Shown piece by piece: positions 16,349 through 23,913 of a DNA stretch of 64,000 nucleotides (positions are counted from its first letter, which is position 1; every line of letters starts with the position of its first letter). The stretch covers positions 124,001 through 188,000 of the forward strand of contig NZ_JAMZMJ010000002.1 in NCBI RefSeq assembly GCF_024714495.1, given 5' to 3'. The notes below the pieces were generated by a model. The model ran no database searches and was not told the origin of the DNA. It saw nothing but the letters and a program-made list of their open reading frames with translations. The position numbers and the translations under genes were made by a program. The stretch comes from Marinoscillum pacificum (GTDB lineage Bacteria > Bacteroidota > Bacteroidia > Cytophagales > Cyclobacteriaceae).

Positions 16349-17587
16349 ATGAAAACAAACTATGTATTTGAAATTCTTTGTCTGGATTCATCTGAAAAAT
16401 CAGTAATCAAGAATGAGAAAAATCTCGCCTATTCATTAATGGCCAACGGTGATTTGTGGATCGAACCGAAACAACGTGACGCTTCAATTTCAGATGACAA
16501 ACAAAATTTGACCTTAGGAATCAAACAACTCAGTAGAGAAGAAGAAAGCGATATCAGTTTAAAAAACACCTTTTTAATAAAGTGCAAAGGAGATTTTGAA
16601 CCTTTGGAGGTATTTAGATTAAGAATTTTGGCTCATTTAAAAAATCAGGGATACAACCATCTTTACATCTTATCAGATGACGTATCAGCAAAAATTTCCT
16701 GTGAGATTTATCCAAAAATTAACCAAGTTGAAAATCAATTAAGGAAATATCTTATCAAGTTCTTCATTACTAAACTTGGAGTAAGCTGGTGGAATGTAAC
16801 CGCGGACGCTGAAATGAAGAAGAAAGTTATCCAGCGGAAAAATAATGAAACAGATTTCTCAGAATATATTGACAACAAGGCTTATCTAATTGATTTCAAT
16901 GAACTTGGAAAAATTGTACATTCACAGTCCTCTGGCTTTTTAAGCAGAGATGACATTGCAACTAAAGTTCTAGAATTGGAAGAAACTCCAGAAGCCATTA
17001 AGAACTTGAAAATTGAACTAGAAAGTAACTATACTAAATTTTTCAAGGACACCTTTAAGGATAAATCATTTCAACAGAAATGGGAAGAACTTGAGAAAAT
17101 CAGGCATAAAGTAGCCCACAATAACTTATTCACGGCAAAAGACCTTGATAGAGCTGACGACTTATCAAAAGAACTGTTTAATATTATTGCTGACGCGAAT
17201 GAAACTATTGATGACATATCATTTAGTGTAGATGAAAGAGATTTAATCAAAGAAAATATAACGCAAAACTTTGCAGCCTATGATGTGATTTCCGAAAGTA
17301 AGCTATTAGAGAAACTAGATGAATCTGAGAAATGGGCATCAAAGACAAGAGATAATTTTGTCAGCTTAAAACATTTTGTCACGAACTATCTAGGTTCACA
17401 GGGTTACGATTATAGAACAAGTTATGATTTGGTGAATCTGCTTGAAAAAAAAGGCATTATCGAACTATGGGAATTTAAAGGACCGAATAACCTTTATCCA
17501 GTCACGGCAATTAGAAGATTAAAAGGAACACTAGCTGGCCAAGAGGGATTGGCTGATTTAAAAGCTAAAATGAACGAAAACTCCTAG
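16349..17587 (+). CDS. HEPN-like domain protein, possible defence or RNase function
   Basis: The protein has 412 residues with no signal peptide or membrane helix. The N-terminal 150 residues are unrecognised. The middle (about 205-295) is helical and contains LEKIRHKVAHNN, an R-x4-H motif (R252, H257) that marks HEPN ribonuclease domains of the Swt1/ApeA-like type. The C-terminal part (about 300-412) looks like a winged helix (NLLEKKGIIELWEFKG, then VTAIRR). HEPN proteins are frequent in toxin-antitoxin and anti-phage systems. Its position among two toxin-antitoxin modules, an IS and repeats supports an accessory role. No obvious partner gene overlaps it. Confidence 0.6.
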   Translation: MKTNYVFEILCLDSSEKSVIKNEKNLAYSLMANGDLWIEPKQRDASISDDKQNLTLGIKQLSREEESDISLKNTFLIKCKGDFEPLEVFRLRILAHLKNQGYNHLYILSDDVSAKISCEIYPKINQVENQLRKYLIKFFITKLGVSWWNVTADAEMKKKVIQRKNNETDFSEYIDNKAYLIDFNELGKIVHSQSSGFLSRDDIATKVLELEETPEAIKNLKIELESNYTKFFKDTFKDKSFQQKWEELEKIRHKVAHNNLFTAKDLDRADDLSKELFNIIADANETIDDISFSVDERDLIKENITQNFAAYDVISESKLLEKLDESEKWASKTRDNFVSLKHFVTNYLGSQGYDYRTSYDLVNLLEKKGIIELWEFKGPNNLYPVTAIRRLKGTLAGQEGLADLKAKMNENS

Positions 17588-17752
17588 GAGTAGTTTTTAA
17601 CTACTGAAACGCATGATCCCAAAGCAGGCGCACGGATGTGCCTCTCACATAATCCAATAGTCTATCATTTTATCTTTAACTTCTGCATATGAGTCGGAAG
17701 TCTTGATTCGTGATAACACCAATCAAGGCAGAATAATGCTACCTTTAATCAC

Positions 17753-18334
17753 ATGTTCCAAGACTCAAGAATTAAGTTAGACGAAAAACACCTCACCATT
17801 TCACTTACGCCATTTGGAGCTGGAAGGAAAGCATTGTTTGAGCTATTTGGAGTACTACTCGCGTTCTTTATTGTTCACCAATTCGCAACCTCAGAATTAG
17901 CGGATACTCATCCACAAATAAAGCTCGTTTACCTAGCTCCAATTGTGATTGTGTTCCAGCTTTTTAAACGAATTAAAGTATTCATCACCGGACAGAGATA
18001 TCATTTTGATAAGCAATTAAATGAGCTTTATCTTAACGACAAACGGCTATGTCGACTTGACAACATTAGGACAGTAGAAATAAACTATAAAATCCAAACT
18101 GATTCAGACGAAATGTATCATCTTGAATTGAATATTGAAAACGCGAATCCTATCAGAATTAGAGATTTTGGCAGCAAAAGCTCAATGATTAAAGATGGTG
18201 GGGTCATAGCAAAATTCCTAAAGATCAAGATGATCGACAACTTTCCTCATGGTGAAGAAATTCTTTGGGGAGATGCAGATATTGATTCTTCTTCTATTTC
18301 TCATTTAAATGAACACCTGAGAAATTCTAATTGA
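17753..18334 (+). CDS. Uncharacterised two-helix membrane protein
   Basis: The protein has 193 residues and I do not recognise a family with certainty. Two hydrophobic helices (about 27-45 and 60-76) are followed by a soluble beta-rich domain (about 80-160: YHFDKQLNELYLNDKRLCRL, then DSDEMYHLELNIENANPIRI) and an acidic, serine-rich tail. The layout resembles small PH-like membrane-anchored proteins. A decayed copy of its last 20 codons is found at 20641-20704, on the other side of the IS256 element, so this gene has taken part in a local duplication. Confidence 0.65.
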   Translation: MFQDSRIKLDEKHLTISLTPFGAGRKALFELFGVLLAFFIVHQFATSELADTHPQIKLVYLAPIVIVFQLFKRIKVFITGQRYHFDKQLNELYLNDKRLCRLDNIRTVEINYKIQTDSDEMYHLELNIENANPIRIRDFGSKSSMIKDGGVIAKFLKIKMIDNFPHGEEILWGDADIDSSSISHLNEHLRNSN

Positions 18335-18392
18335 CAGATTGAATTCTGCTTAATCCTAATACTCTCATATTAATCACCCCTTAAGACACCAA

Positions 18393-18516
18393 CCCCTGCT
18401 CATTCGGATTTGCAATCCGAATGAAAGAGTTCTGGAATTTGTAATTCCATAAATGGTACCGGATTATAAATCCTAACTCTCAATACTCCGGGATTACAAA
18501 TCCCGAAGAGCAACAG
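18393..18516 (+). repeat. Multi-hairpin repeat element, copy 1
   Basis: About 124 bp carry four successive short palindromes with a shared core: CGGATTTGCAATCCG, GGAATTTGTAATTCC, GGATTATAAATCC and CGGGATTACAAATCCCG. Copy 2 at 20516-20640 is nearly identical over its whole length, and a partial copy lies at 15724-15778. The pattern of clustered short palindromes in the same order suggests a REP/BIME-like unit. Bacteroidota REP-associated tyrosine transposases are candidates for moving it; none is in the window. Confidence 0.85.
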
Positions 18517-18659
18517 GGTTAAAAAGTCCGTCGCTAGTTTTAAATTTAAACCAAGACCGGGCTACGTAGGTGTGGCCATGTGTGAAAAGAGAGGTTAGTG
18601 CTTTCTAATCAACACTCATCATAGCTGAGTTGGCGATTATTTCTACACAATTAACAATC

Positions 18660-18941
18660 ATGGCATATTGGGATCAAGTCAATCATTATAAAAACAAGGT
18701 TCTCTCAGATAATTATATATCAGAACAATACCTTAAAAATTTAACTCAAGAGTTAGATATTGCTACTTCATATTCGACGGCCAAAGAAAAGATTAGGTCC
18801 TTAGTTAAAATAATAAATGAAAAGAATCTAAACTTCCTCTTCACTGAAGAATATATAATAGAAATAGAAACACCTTTTCAACTCGCATATTTATTTAAAA
18901 GACAGTATCCAGTTAAGTGTGTAAATGAGATCAAGGGTTAG
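18660..18941 (+). CDS. Small uncharacterised protein, 3' end replaced by the IS256 element
   Basis: The protein has 93 residues from the ATG at 18660; an in-frame TTG at 18630 is less likely. It is helical and begins MAYWDQVNHYKNKVLSDNY. No family was recognised. The last seven residues and the stop codon fall inside the left terminal repeat of the IS element that begins at 18918, so the native C-terminus has almost certainly been lost. To the right of the IS, one frame stays open for about 27 codons and ends in GDFRDVFNEMSSD. It could be the displaced tail, but this cannot be proved here. Confidence 0.55.
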   Translation: MAYWDQVNHYKNKVLSDNYISEQYLKNLTQELDIATSYSTAKEKIRSLVKIINEKNLNFLFTEEYIIEIETPFQLAYLFKRQYPVKCVNEIKG

Positions 18942-20225
18942 GGCATCAGACTTTAACCCTATTTTCAAATATAGCCATAAACTGGTTTAACAATATTGGC
19001 CAATGTCTTACGGGCATAGTCCACTTTTTGGTTGCTTCCATTAGTGCCAGGTAGACTGATTTTTTCACGGCATCATCTGTGGGGAATGACATCTTGTTTT
19101 TGGTATACTTCCTAATTTTCCCGTTAAGGTTTTCGATCAGGTTTGTAGTGTAAATAATCCTTCTAATTTCCAGCGGGAAGTCAAAAAAGACCGTCAGCCC
19201 ATCCCAGTTAGTTTTCCAGCTTTTGACTGCATATGGGTATTTACTATTCCACTTTTCTTCAAACTGAGTGAGTTCTACTTCTGCCATTTGCTTGGTTGGT
19301 GCAGTGTATATGAGTCTCATATCAGCTGAGAATTGCTTCTTATCCTTCCACACCACATATTTGCCTGCATTCCTGATCTGATGTACCACGCATATTTGGG
19401 TAGTAGATTGAGGAAAGACTGATTTAATGGTTTGGGTAAAGCCATTTAGATTGTCAGTGCAAGTGATTAAGATATCCTCAACACCTCTAGCCTGCAAATC
19501 GGTAAGCACGGTCATCCAAAAGGAACTACTCTCATTTTTGCCTAACCAAAGTCCTAAAACTTCTTTCTTACCTTCTTTATTAAGGCCTACTGCCAAATAA
19601 ATAGTCTTATTAATCACTTTACTATTGTCTCTTACTTTGAAGACAATTCCATCCATCCACACAATGAAGTAAAGTGGATCTAAAGGTCGATTTTGCCATG
19701 CTATTATATCTTCTGATACTCTGGCTGTTATCGTAGAGATAGTAGACGGTGGTAGCCTAAAGTCATACAGTTCTCTTAATTGCTCTTCGATATCAGAATT
19801 GGACATTCCTTTAGCATAGAGTGAGATAACAAGCTTTTCCACCCCTTCAGACATCTTACTCCGTTTAGGCAGTATTTGCGGATCAAAACTCGCATCTCGG
19901 TCTCTGGGCACTCTGATACTCAGCTCTCCATACTCAGTTTTTACTGACTTATCTGAGTAGCCATTTCTAGAGTTGGGAGTCTCTTTCTTCACTTTATCAT
20001 GCTTCTCGTATCCCAAGTGTGCATCAAGCTCTCCTTCAAGCATCTTCTCAACACCGCGCTTGTACATCTGGTCCATGAAGGACATAAACTCTTTACCATC
20101 CTTAAACTGCTTAAGGAAAGCATCATTGATAAAATCTTCCGCGCCGCGTAGGCTGGTTTCATTTCAACTATGTAATGAAGATAAATAAAAAGGTCTGAGT
20201 TTATACCCCAGACCTCAATTACACA
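18918..20225 (-). mobile_element. IS256-family insertion sequence (about 1.3 kb)
   Basis: The ends are imperfect terminal inverted repeats. The left end reads TGTGTAAATGAGATCAAGGG and the right end, on the other strand, TGTGTAATTGAGGTCTGGGG; 16 of the first 20 bases match. Both are followed by a CAGAC block. One transposase gene fills the element on the minus strand and its stop lies 29 bp inside the left end. No clear 8-9 bp target duplication flanks it, which fits a later rearrangement of the region. Confidence 0.85.
18946..20085 (-). CDS. IS256-family transposase (DDE), N-terminus probably frameshifted
   Basis: The protein has 379 residues from the ATG at 20085. It has the family's [15 protein letters not shown] and [17 protein letters not shown], and the catalytic acidic residues in [22 protein letters not shown] and [14 protein letters not shown]. 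In-frame coding continues upstream of this ATG for 25 codons (ending [13 protein letters not shown]) without any start codon. An ATG at 20162 lies exactly one base out of phase. A one-base deletion near 20160 would explain this, so the element may make a shortened or no transposase. Confidence 0.9.
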   Translation of the reverse strand: MSFMDQMYKRGVEKMLEGELDAHLGYEKHDKVKKETPNSRNGYSDKSVKTEYGELSIRVPRDRDASFDPQILPKRSKMSEGVEKLVISLYAKGMSNSDIEEQLRELYDFRLPPSTISTITARVSEDIIAWQNRPLDPLYFIVWMDGIVFKVRDNSKVINKTIYLAVGLNKEGKKEVLGLWLGKNESSSFWMTVLTDLQARGVEDILITCTDNLNGFTQTIKSVFPQSTTQICVVHQIRNAGKYVVWKDKKQFSADMRLIYTAPTKQMAEVELTQFEEKWNSKYPYAVKSWKTNWDGLTVFFDFPLEIRRIIYTTNLIENLNGKIRKYTKNKMSFPTDDAVKKSVYLALMEATKKWTMPVRHWPILLNQFMAIFENRVKV

Positions 20226-20515
20226 GTTTTTTAGATACTACCATTTAAAACCTATTACAATGTAGATTTATATTCAGGTGATTTTCGAGATGTTTTTAAT
20301 GAGATGTCTTCTGACTAATATAAGCGCTACCAAAAATTGAATAAATCTGATTCTCTCTACTTAAAACTTTTAACGCATGTACGTCAGTTAATTAATACTC
20401 TCATAATTAAGCAGAATACGAAAAGACTTGTTAAAGAACTAAACAACCTAAAATAAAAAACCATCCAATTTGACCAGCGTCTTACACTTACCTATTGCCA
20501 TAGCATAGTATTTTA
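20226..20515. other. AT-rich spacer between the IS element and repeat copy 2
   Basis: No complete gene was seen. A short open stretch just right of the IS (about 20233-20313) ends GDFRDVFNEMSSD and then a stop; it could be the cut-off tail of the gene interrupted on the left side. The rest is AT-rich and featureless. Confidence 0.4.
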
Positions 20516-20640
20516 CCCCCGCTCATTCGGATTTGCAATCCGAATGAAAGAGTTCTGGAATTTGTAATTCCAAAGCACACTAACGGATTATAAATCCTAA
20601 CTCTCAGTACTCCGGGATTACAAATCCCGAAGAGCAACAG
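20516..20640 (+). repeat. Multi-hairpin repeat element, copy 2
   Basis: This is a near-identical second copy of the element at 18393-18516, with the same four palindromes in the same order and orientation. It ends at the same CAACAG, and the decayed gene tail begins at the next base. Confidence 0.85.
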
Positions 20641-20704
20641 AGATGCAGATGTTGATTCTTCATCTATTTCTCATTTAAATGAGCACTTGAGAAATTCTAA
20701 TTGA
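20641..20704 (+). pseudogene. Decayed duplicate of the 3' end of the two-helix membrane protein gene
   Basis: Codons from 20642 translate to DADVDSSSISHLNEHLRNSN followed by TGA. This differs from the C-terminus of the gene at 17753-18334 by one residue (I to V), although several codons differ at the third base. No upstream part of the gene is present. The order here is repeat element then gene tail, whereas the intact locus has gene then repeat element. Confidence 0.85.
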
Positions 20705-20819
20705 GAAATTGAGCCCTGTTTTCTCCATGCCGGCACACGTGTCAAGTCATTCCTGCCATTGATGGCTTGCAGCTTGTACCTTCTTCTCAGCTTTTTTTTG
20801 CATTCCAGACAGACACTAA

Positions 20820-21218
20820 TTATGGAAAAAAAGATTTTAATCCATCAAAATAGATAATGGAGATAATCAACTGACTTACTAAGTAAATAATAACCAGACT
20901 TTTAATTTTTTTCGTCAACTCCCTTGATCTTGAATTTATTAATCTAGCATATTCATTATACTCTAGATTCATCAAATTCGGTTTATATATTCTAGGAAAA
21001 TCAGATATGCTAATCTTTGAGTTAAATCTAAATTCTTTAAAACAGGTAATTCTAAAATTTGAGAATTCCTGTGTTGAAACATTTTTCAATTCACCATTTA
21101 GGTATTCAATTTTTTGATACCATATATTATGTTTTACAATACTGTTGTTAAACATAATATATCCTGGAATGCCACAAATTAGGGCATTAATCGTACTAGC
21201 TAGTTCAAGATCCATCAT
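20820..21218 (-). CDS. Uncharacterised protein with probable terminal membrane helices
   Basis: The protein has 132 residues and is rich in Ile, Asn and Phe. It has a hydrophobic N-terminal stretch (LASTINALICGIPGYIMF) and a C-terminal helix (SLVIIYLVSQLIISIIYF), with a polar middle between them. No family was recognised. The base composition is more AT-rich than the Moco genes, in keeping with the accessory nature of this region. Confidence 0.5.
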   Translation of the reverse strand: MMDLELASTINALICGIPGYIMFNNSIVKHNIWYQKIEYLNGELKNVSTQEFSNFRITCFKEFRFNSKISISDFPRIYKPNLMNLEYNEYARLINSRSRELTKKIKSLVIIYLVSQLIISIIYFDGLKSFFP

Positions 21219-21338
21219 TATTTTACTCTAAATAAAGCATTCAATTCGCTTTCAATAGCGATCTTGTAGCTCGTGTCGTGCTTTTACTCATCACTGCAGA
21301 CATTCCCTTAAATGTTAACTGTTTCTATAGACGAATCA

Positions 21339-21830
21339 CTAACCACCAATTAACTCCACCAAATCCCCAACCTTAATCTCCCCGCCTTTGATCACTTTAG
21401 CCGTAATACCTCCATGTCCGCGCATGGCGTTGTAGCCACCAGGACCCAGGTTTTCTTCCATTCGTGAGCACGGATGACAGTAACCAGTACCTTCCAGTAT
21501 CACCTCTCCTATTTGGAACTGTTTGTTACGAAGTGCAAACAAATTGATACCCTTCACCATCAGGTTTCTGCGTGTCAGAAAGGGTGTTACTTCTTTTCCT
21601 AGGAACGACGATACCGCTTCCAGATGCTCTTGCTGGATCAGTGTTACTTGTCTTTTCGCACTTTTGGCTTTGTAGTGATCTCCTACCAGTCCTGAGGTTT
21701 CATCTACCGCTACGCTTTCCACACTCGTGAGCGGTTGCTTGCGTTCCGTTCGGATACCAATCCACTCCAGCGTACCTTTTTGAGGCAAAATTTCGATCAG
21801 CGATGAGATGGGTTTGTCTACTTCGTCCAT
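21339..21830 (-). CDS. MOSC-domain protein
   Basis: The protein has 163 residues. The MOSC signature is clear: VDETSGLVGDHYKAKSAKRQVTLI, FLTRRNLMVKGINLFALR, and the conserved-cysteine segment EGTGYCHPCSRME followed by RGHGGITAKVIKGG. MOSC domains occur at the C-terminus of eukaryotic Moco sulfurase and in YiiM/YcbX proteins, and bind or transfer sulfur in connection with Moco. A link to the Moco island at 5-13 kb and to the MOCOS-like PLP enzyme at 22.4 kb is likely but not shown. Confidence 0.9.
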   Translation of the reverse strand: MDEVDKPISSLIEILPQKGTLEWIGIRTERKQPLTSVESVAVDETSGLVGDHYKAKSAKRQVTLIQQEHLEAVSSFLGKEVTPFLTRRNLMVKGINLFALRNKQFQIGEVILEGTGYCHPCSRMEENLGPGGYNAMRGHGGITAKVIKGGEIKVGDLVELIGG

Positions 21831-21863
21831 AATGCAGTCTATCTAATGCAGGGATAAAGATAA

Positions 21864-21895
21864 AAAAACCACTTCCATGATGGAGAGTGGTTTTT
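21864..21895 (-). terminator. Terminator after the KGP-repeat protein gene
   Basis: Inverted arms AAAAACCACT and AGTGGTTTTT enclose a 12-nt loop and carry A/T runs on both sides, so it can work in both directions. It sits just downstream of the minus-strand gene at 21922-22236 and upstream of the MOSC gene. Confidence 0.8.
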
Positions 21896-21921
21896 AAAAA
21901 GAGGAAACTAACTACTTCAGA

Positions 21922-22236
21922 TTATTTTTTACCATTGGCCATGAAGCCAGATTTGCTTGATGTCCTTTTGTATGGCATGTAATTTTTGGCTGCCGGACCT
22001 TTCAGATCATCCCTTGTTGAACTTATCATTGGAACCTGAGAAGTCTCTTCTGACCAGGGTTTCCTGTTCTTAATCTCAGGCCCCTTCAACTCATTACGGA
22101 CTAAAGCCATTACTTGGCTGGCTTGTCTATTTCCTTTACAAGGTTTGCGATTTTTATACGCTGGCCCTTTTTGATCATTATGCGCATCTGATGCAAACAA
22201 CACCACGGATAACGCACACATTATCAGATACTTCAT
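21922..22236 (-). CDS. Small secreted protein with three KGPxxKNxxP repeats
   Basis: The protein has 104 residues. An N-terminal signal peptide (MKYLIMCALSVVLFASDAH) is followed by three repeats spaced about 30 residues apart: DQKGPAYKNRKPCKG, ELKGPEIKNRKPWSE and DLKGPAAKNYMPYKR. I recognise no named family. The basic, proline-containing repeats suggest a binding or structural role outside the cytoplasm. It lies between the MOSC gene and the MOCOS-like gene, all on the minus strand, but separated from both by terminators. Confidence 0.7.
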   Translation of the reverse strand: MKYLIMCALSVVLFASDAHNDQKGPAYKNRKPCKGNRQASQVMALVRNELKGPEIKNRKPWSEETSQVPMISSTRDDLKGPAAKNYMPYKRTSSKSGFMANGKK

Positions 22237-22262
22237 TTTATAATTGATTTGATTATTCGTTT

Positions 22263-22292
22263 AAAAAAGAGGTGACAAGACCTGCCACCTCT
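22263..22292 (-). terminator. Terminator after the MOCOS-like gene
   Basis: Read on the minus strand, GAGGTG...CACCTC forms a stem that is followed directly by TTTTTT. It lies about 130 bp after the stop of the gene at 22421-23755. Confidence 0.75.
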
Positions 22293-22420
22293 CCCATTCC
22301 ACCAACCTCGGAATGTTGCCCACCTTAAAAAATTTGAGAACAGGCAGAAAGGTCCCCGCCCTATAATAGGTCCCTTCCTAACCAATTCTACACTTATGAG
22401 ATTCTTATGGATTTAGAATG

Positions 22421-23755
22421 TTATTCAGCTATCTGATTGCTGAATGATTCTGCAAAAGCAATCACTGCATCCAAGTCTTGTTTTCTAGTTGCCATTCCAA
22501 CTGAAATTCTAACAGTATGTTGTAATTCATTATGCTGCCGCACCATGTCATTGTGCATACTCGCTTCCTGCATAAATGAAGAGCCATCAAGGGCATTGTT
22601 TACCAACTGCAAATACCACTTTACAGCGTAACTCTGATGGTCTTCCAAACCAAGTATCAGTTGTTGGTTCTGAGCTCTTTTTTGAATGAATTCTCTTTTA
22701 AACTCCCTTCCCGCTACATCTCTAATTTTGATTAGCAACGTATTGGAGCCATTATCTAAGTGATTCGTCCCAATCCACTGAACCACACCGTGACCAGAAT
22801 CATGCTTGAGTTTGCCGAGGTGTTTCATCAGGTAATGAATCATTGATTTGCATCTTCCCTCCACACGTTTCACACCTACTTCACTCAAAAAATTGAGCCC
22901 ATATTTCACTGCTGAAATCGCCTGACCATTGAGGCATTCTCGTGCAGCAAGCTGTTCATCTATGGCATTTGCATACAGGAAAGACTTATGGATTAAAAGA
23001 CATCCCAAATCAGCAGGATAACCCAACATCTTCGCAAAAGAAAATCCAACAAACAATGGCTTCACTTTACTCAAATCAAGTGCTGAAGTGGATAATAAAT
23101 GATCTGCATCCAGGAAAACATCCCAATTCTTTTGATTAGCATGCTCAATGATTCCCAAATCATGCACAACACCTGTCACCGATGATTGCGCAGGCATGAC
23201 GAAGAGGTTTCCTTGAGTTTCACATTTATCAAACTCTCTTTGTAAGTATTTGGCATCAATGGTATAATCCGCACTAAGTATGGAGTGAGCCACCTGAACC
23301 TGCTCTTGCAGTTCGCCTGCTGTTGATTGATAAGTATTTTGATTATCCGCGAGAAAAAGAGCCCTACTTAGTCCGGTAAACGGATAAAGTTTGGTTGCCA
23401 AATTCAGCGAATCCTCCAATCCCTTAGTAAAACAACAGTGATAATCCTGTGCATTAAAAAACCTCAATACACTTTCTTTGGTATTGACCACAGACCGCAT
23501 AAATCCGGAAGAATTCTTACCAACCATGTGATTAGCAGATAGCAAGGACTCCATATGTGTTTTCAATACCGATGCCGGATATACGGTGGCTTGAGCATAA
23601 TCCAGATAGGTTTCACTATTAGTTAGGTAATGAAACTCCTGGTCAATTAAGTGATTGAAAAATCCCTCATGGGATAATTGATCAAAATGATATTTGCTCA
23701 TTCCCTCCTTTAATAGCTCAAAGAATGGGAAGAATGATCTGCTTTGTGTTAACAT
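22421..23755 (-). CDS. PLP-dependent class V aminotransferase-fold enzyme related to Moco sulfurase (MOCOS) N-terminal domain
   Basis: The protein has 444 residues. YLDYAQATVYP, HCCFTKGLEDSLNLATKLYP, the aspartate-bearing WDVFLDADHL (D216) and the lysine-bearing GFSFAKMLGYPADLGCLLI (K242) follow the same order and wording as the cysteine desulfurase-like domain of MOCOS proteins. The PLP lysine is therefore present. No cysteine lies in the last third of the protein, where cysteine desulfurases keep their persulfide cysteine, so canonical desulfurase activity is doubtful. A MOSC gene lies 0.6 kb downstream, as if the MOCOS domains were encoded separately. Another class V PLP activity is possible. 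Confidence 0.7.
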   Translation of the reverse strand: MLTQSRSFFPFFELLKEGMSKYHFDQLSHEGFFNHLIDQEFHYLTNSETYLDYAQATVYPASVLKTHMESLLSANHMVGKNSSGFMRSVVNTKESVLRFFNAQDYHCCFTKGLEDSLNLATKLYPFTGLSRALFLADNQNTYQSTAGELQEQVQVAHSILSADYTIDAKYLQREFDKCETQGNLFVMPAQSSVTGVVHDLGIIEHANQKNWDVFLDADHLLSTSALDLSKVKPLFVGFSFAKMLGYPADLGCLLIHKSFLYANAIDEQLAARECLNGQAISAVKYGLNFLSEVGVKRVEGRCKSMIHYLMKHLGKLKHDSGHGVVQWIGTNHLDNGSNTLLIKIRDVAGREFKREFIQKRAQNQQLILGLEDHQSYAVKWYLQLVNNALDGSSFMQEASMHNDMVRQHNELQHTVRISVGMATRKQDLDAVIAFAESFSNQIAE

Positions 23756-23913
23756 TATTATGACGGGTTTAGACTTAGCAGTTATTATATAAGTGCAAAT
23801 TTATACCCACATAATGCAATCAATTTATCACCTTTCCGTCAATAAATATCAAATAACCGACACCTCTCAATGATTCTTGTCCAAGGTTATCACATTTCCG
23901 ACAATTGTATCAT

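Noticed and set aside
18918-20225. Composite transposon carrying the neighbouring genes
   Set aside because: Only one IS256 copy is present, with its own ends at 18918 and 20225; no second copy frames any cargo.
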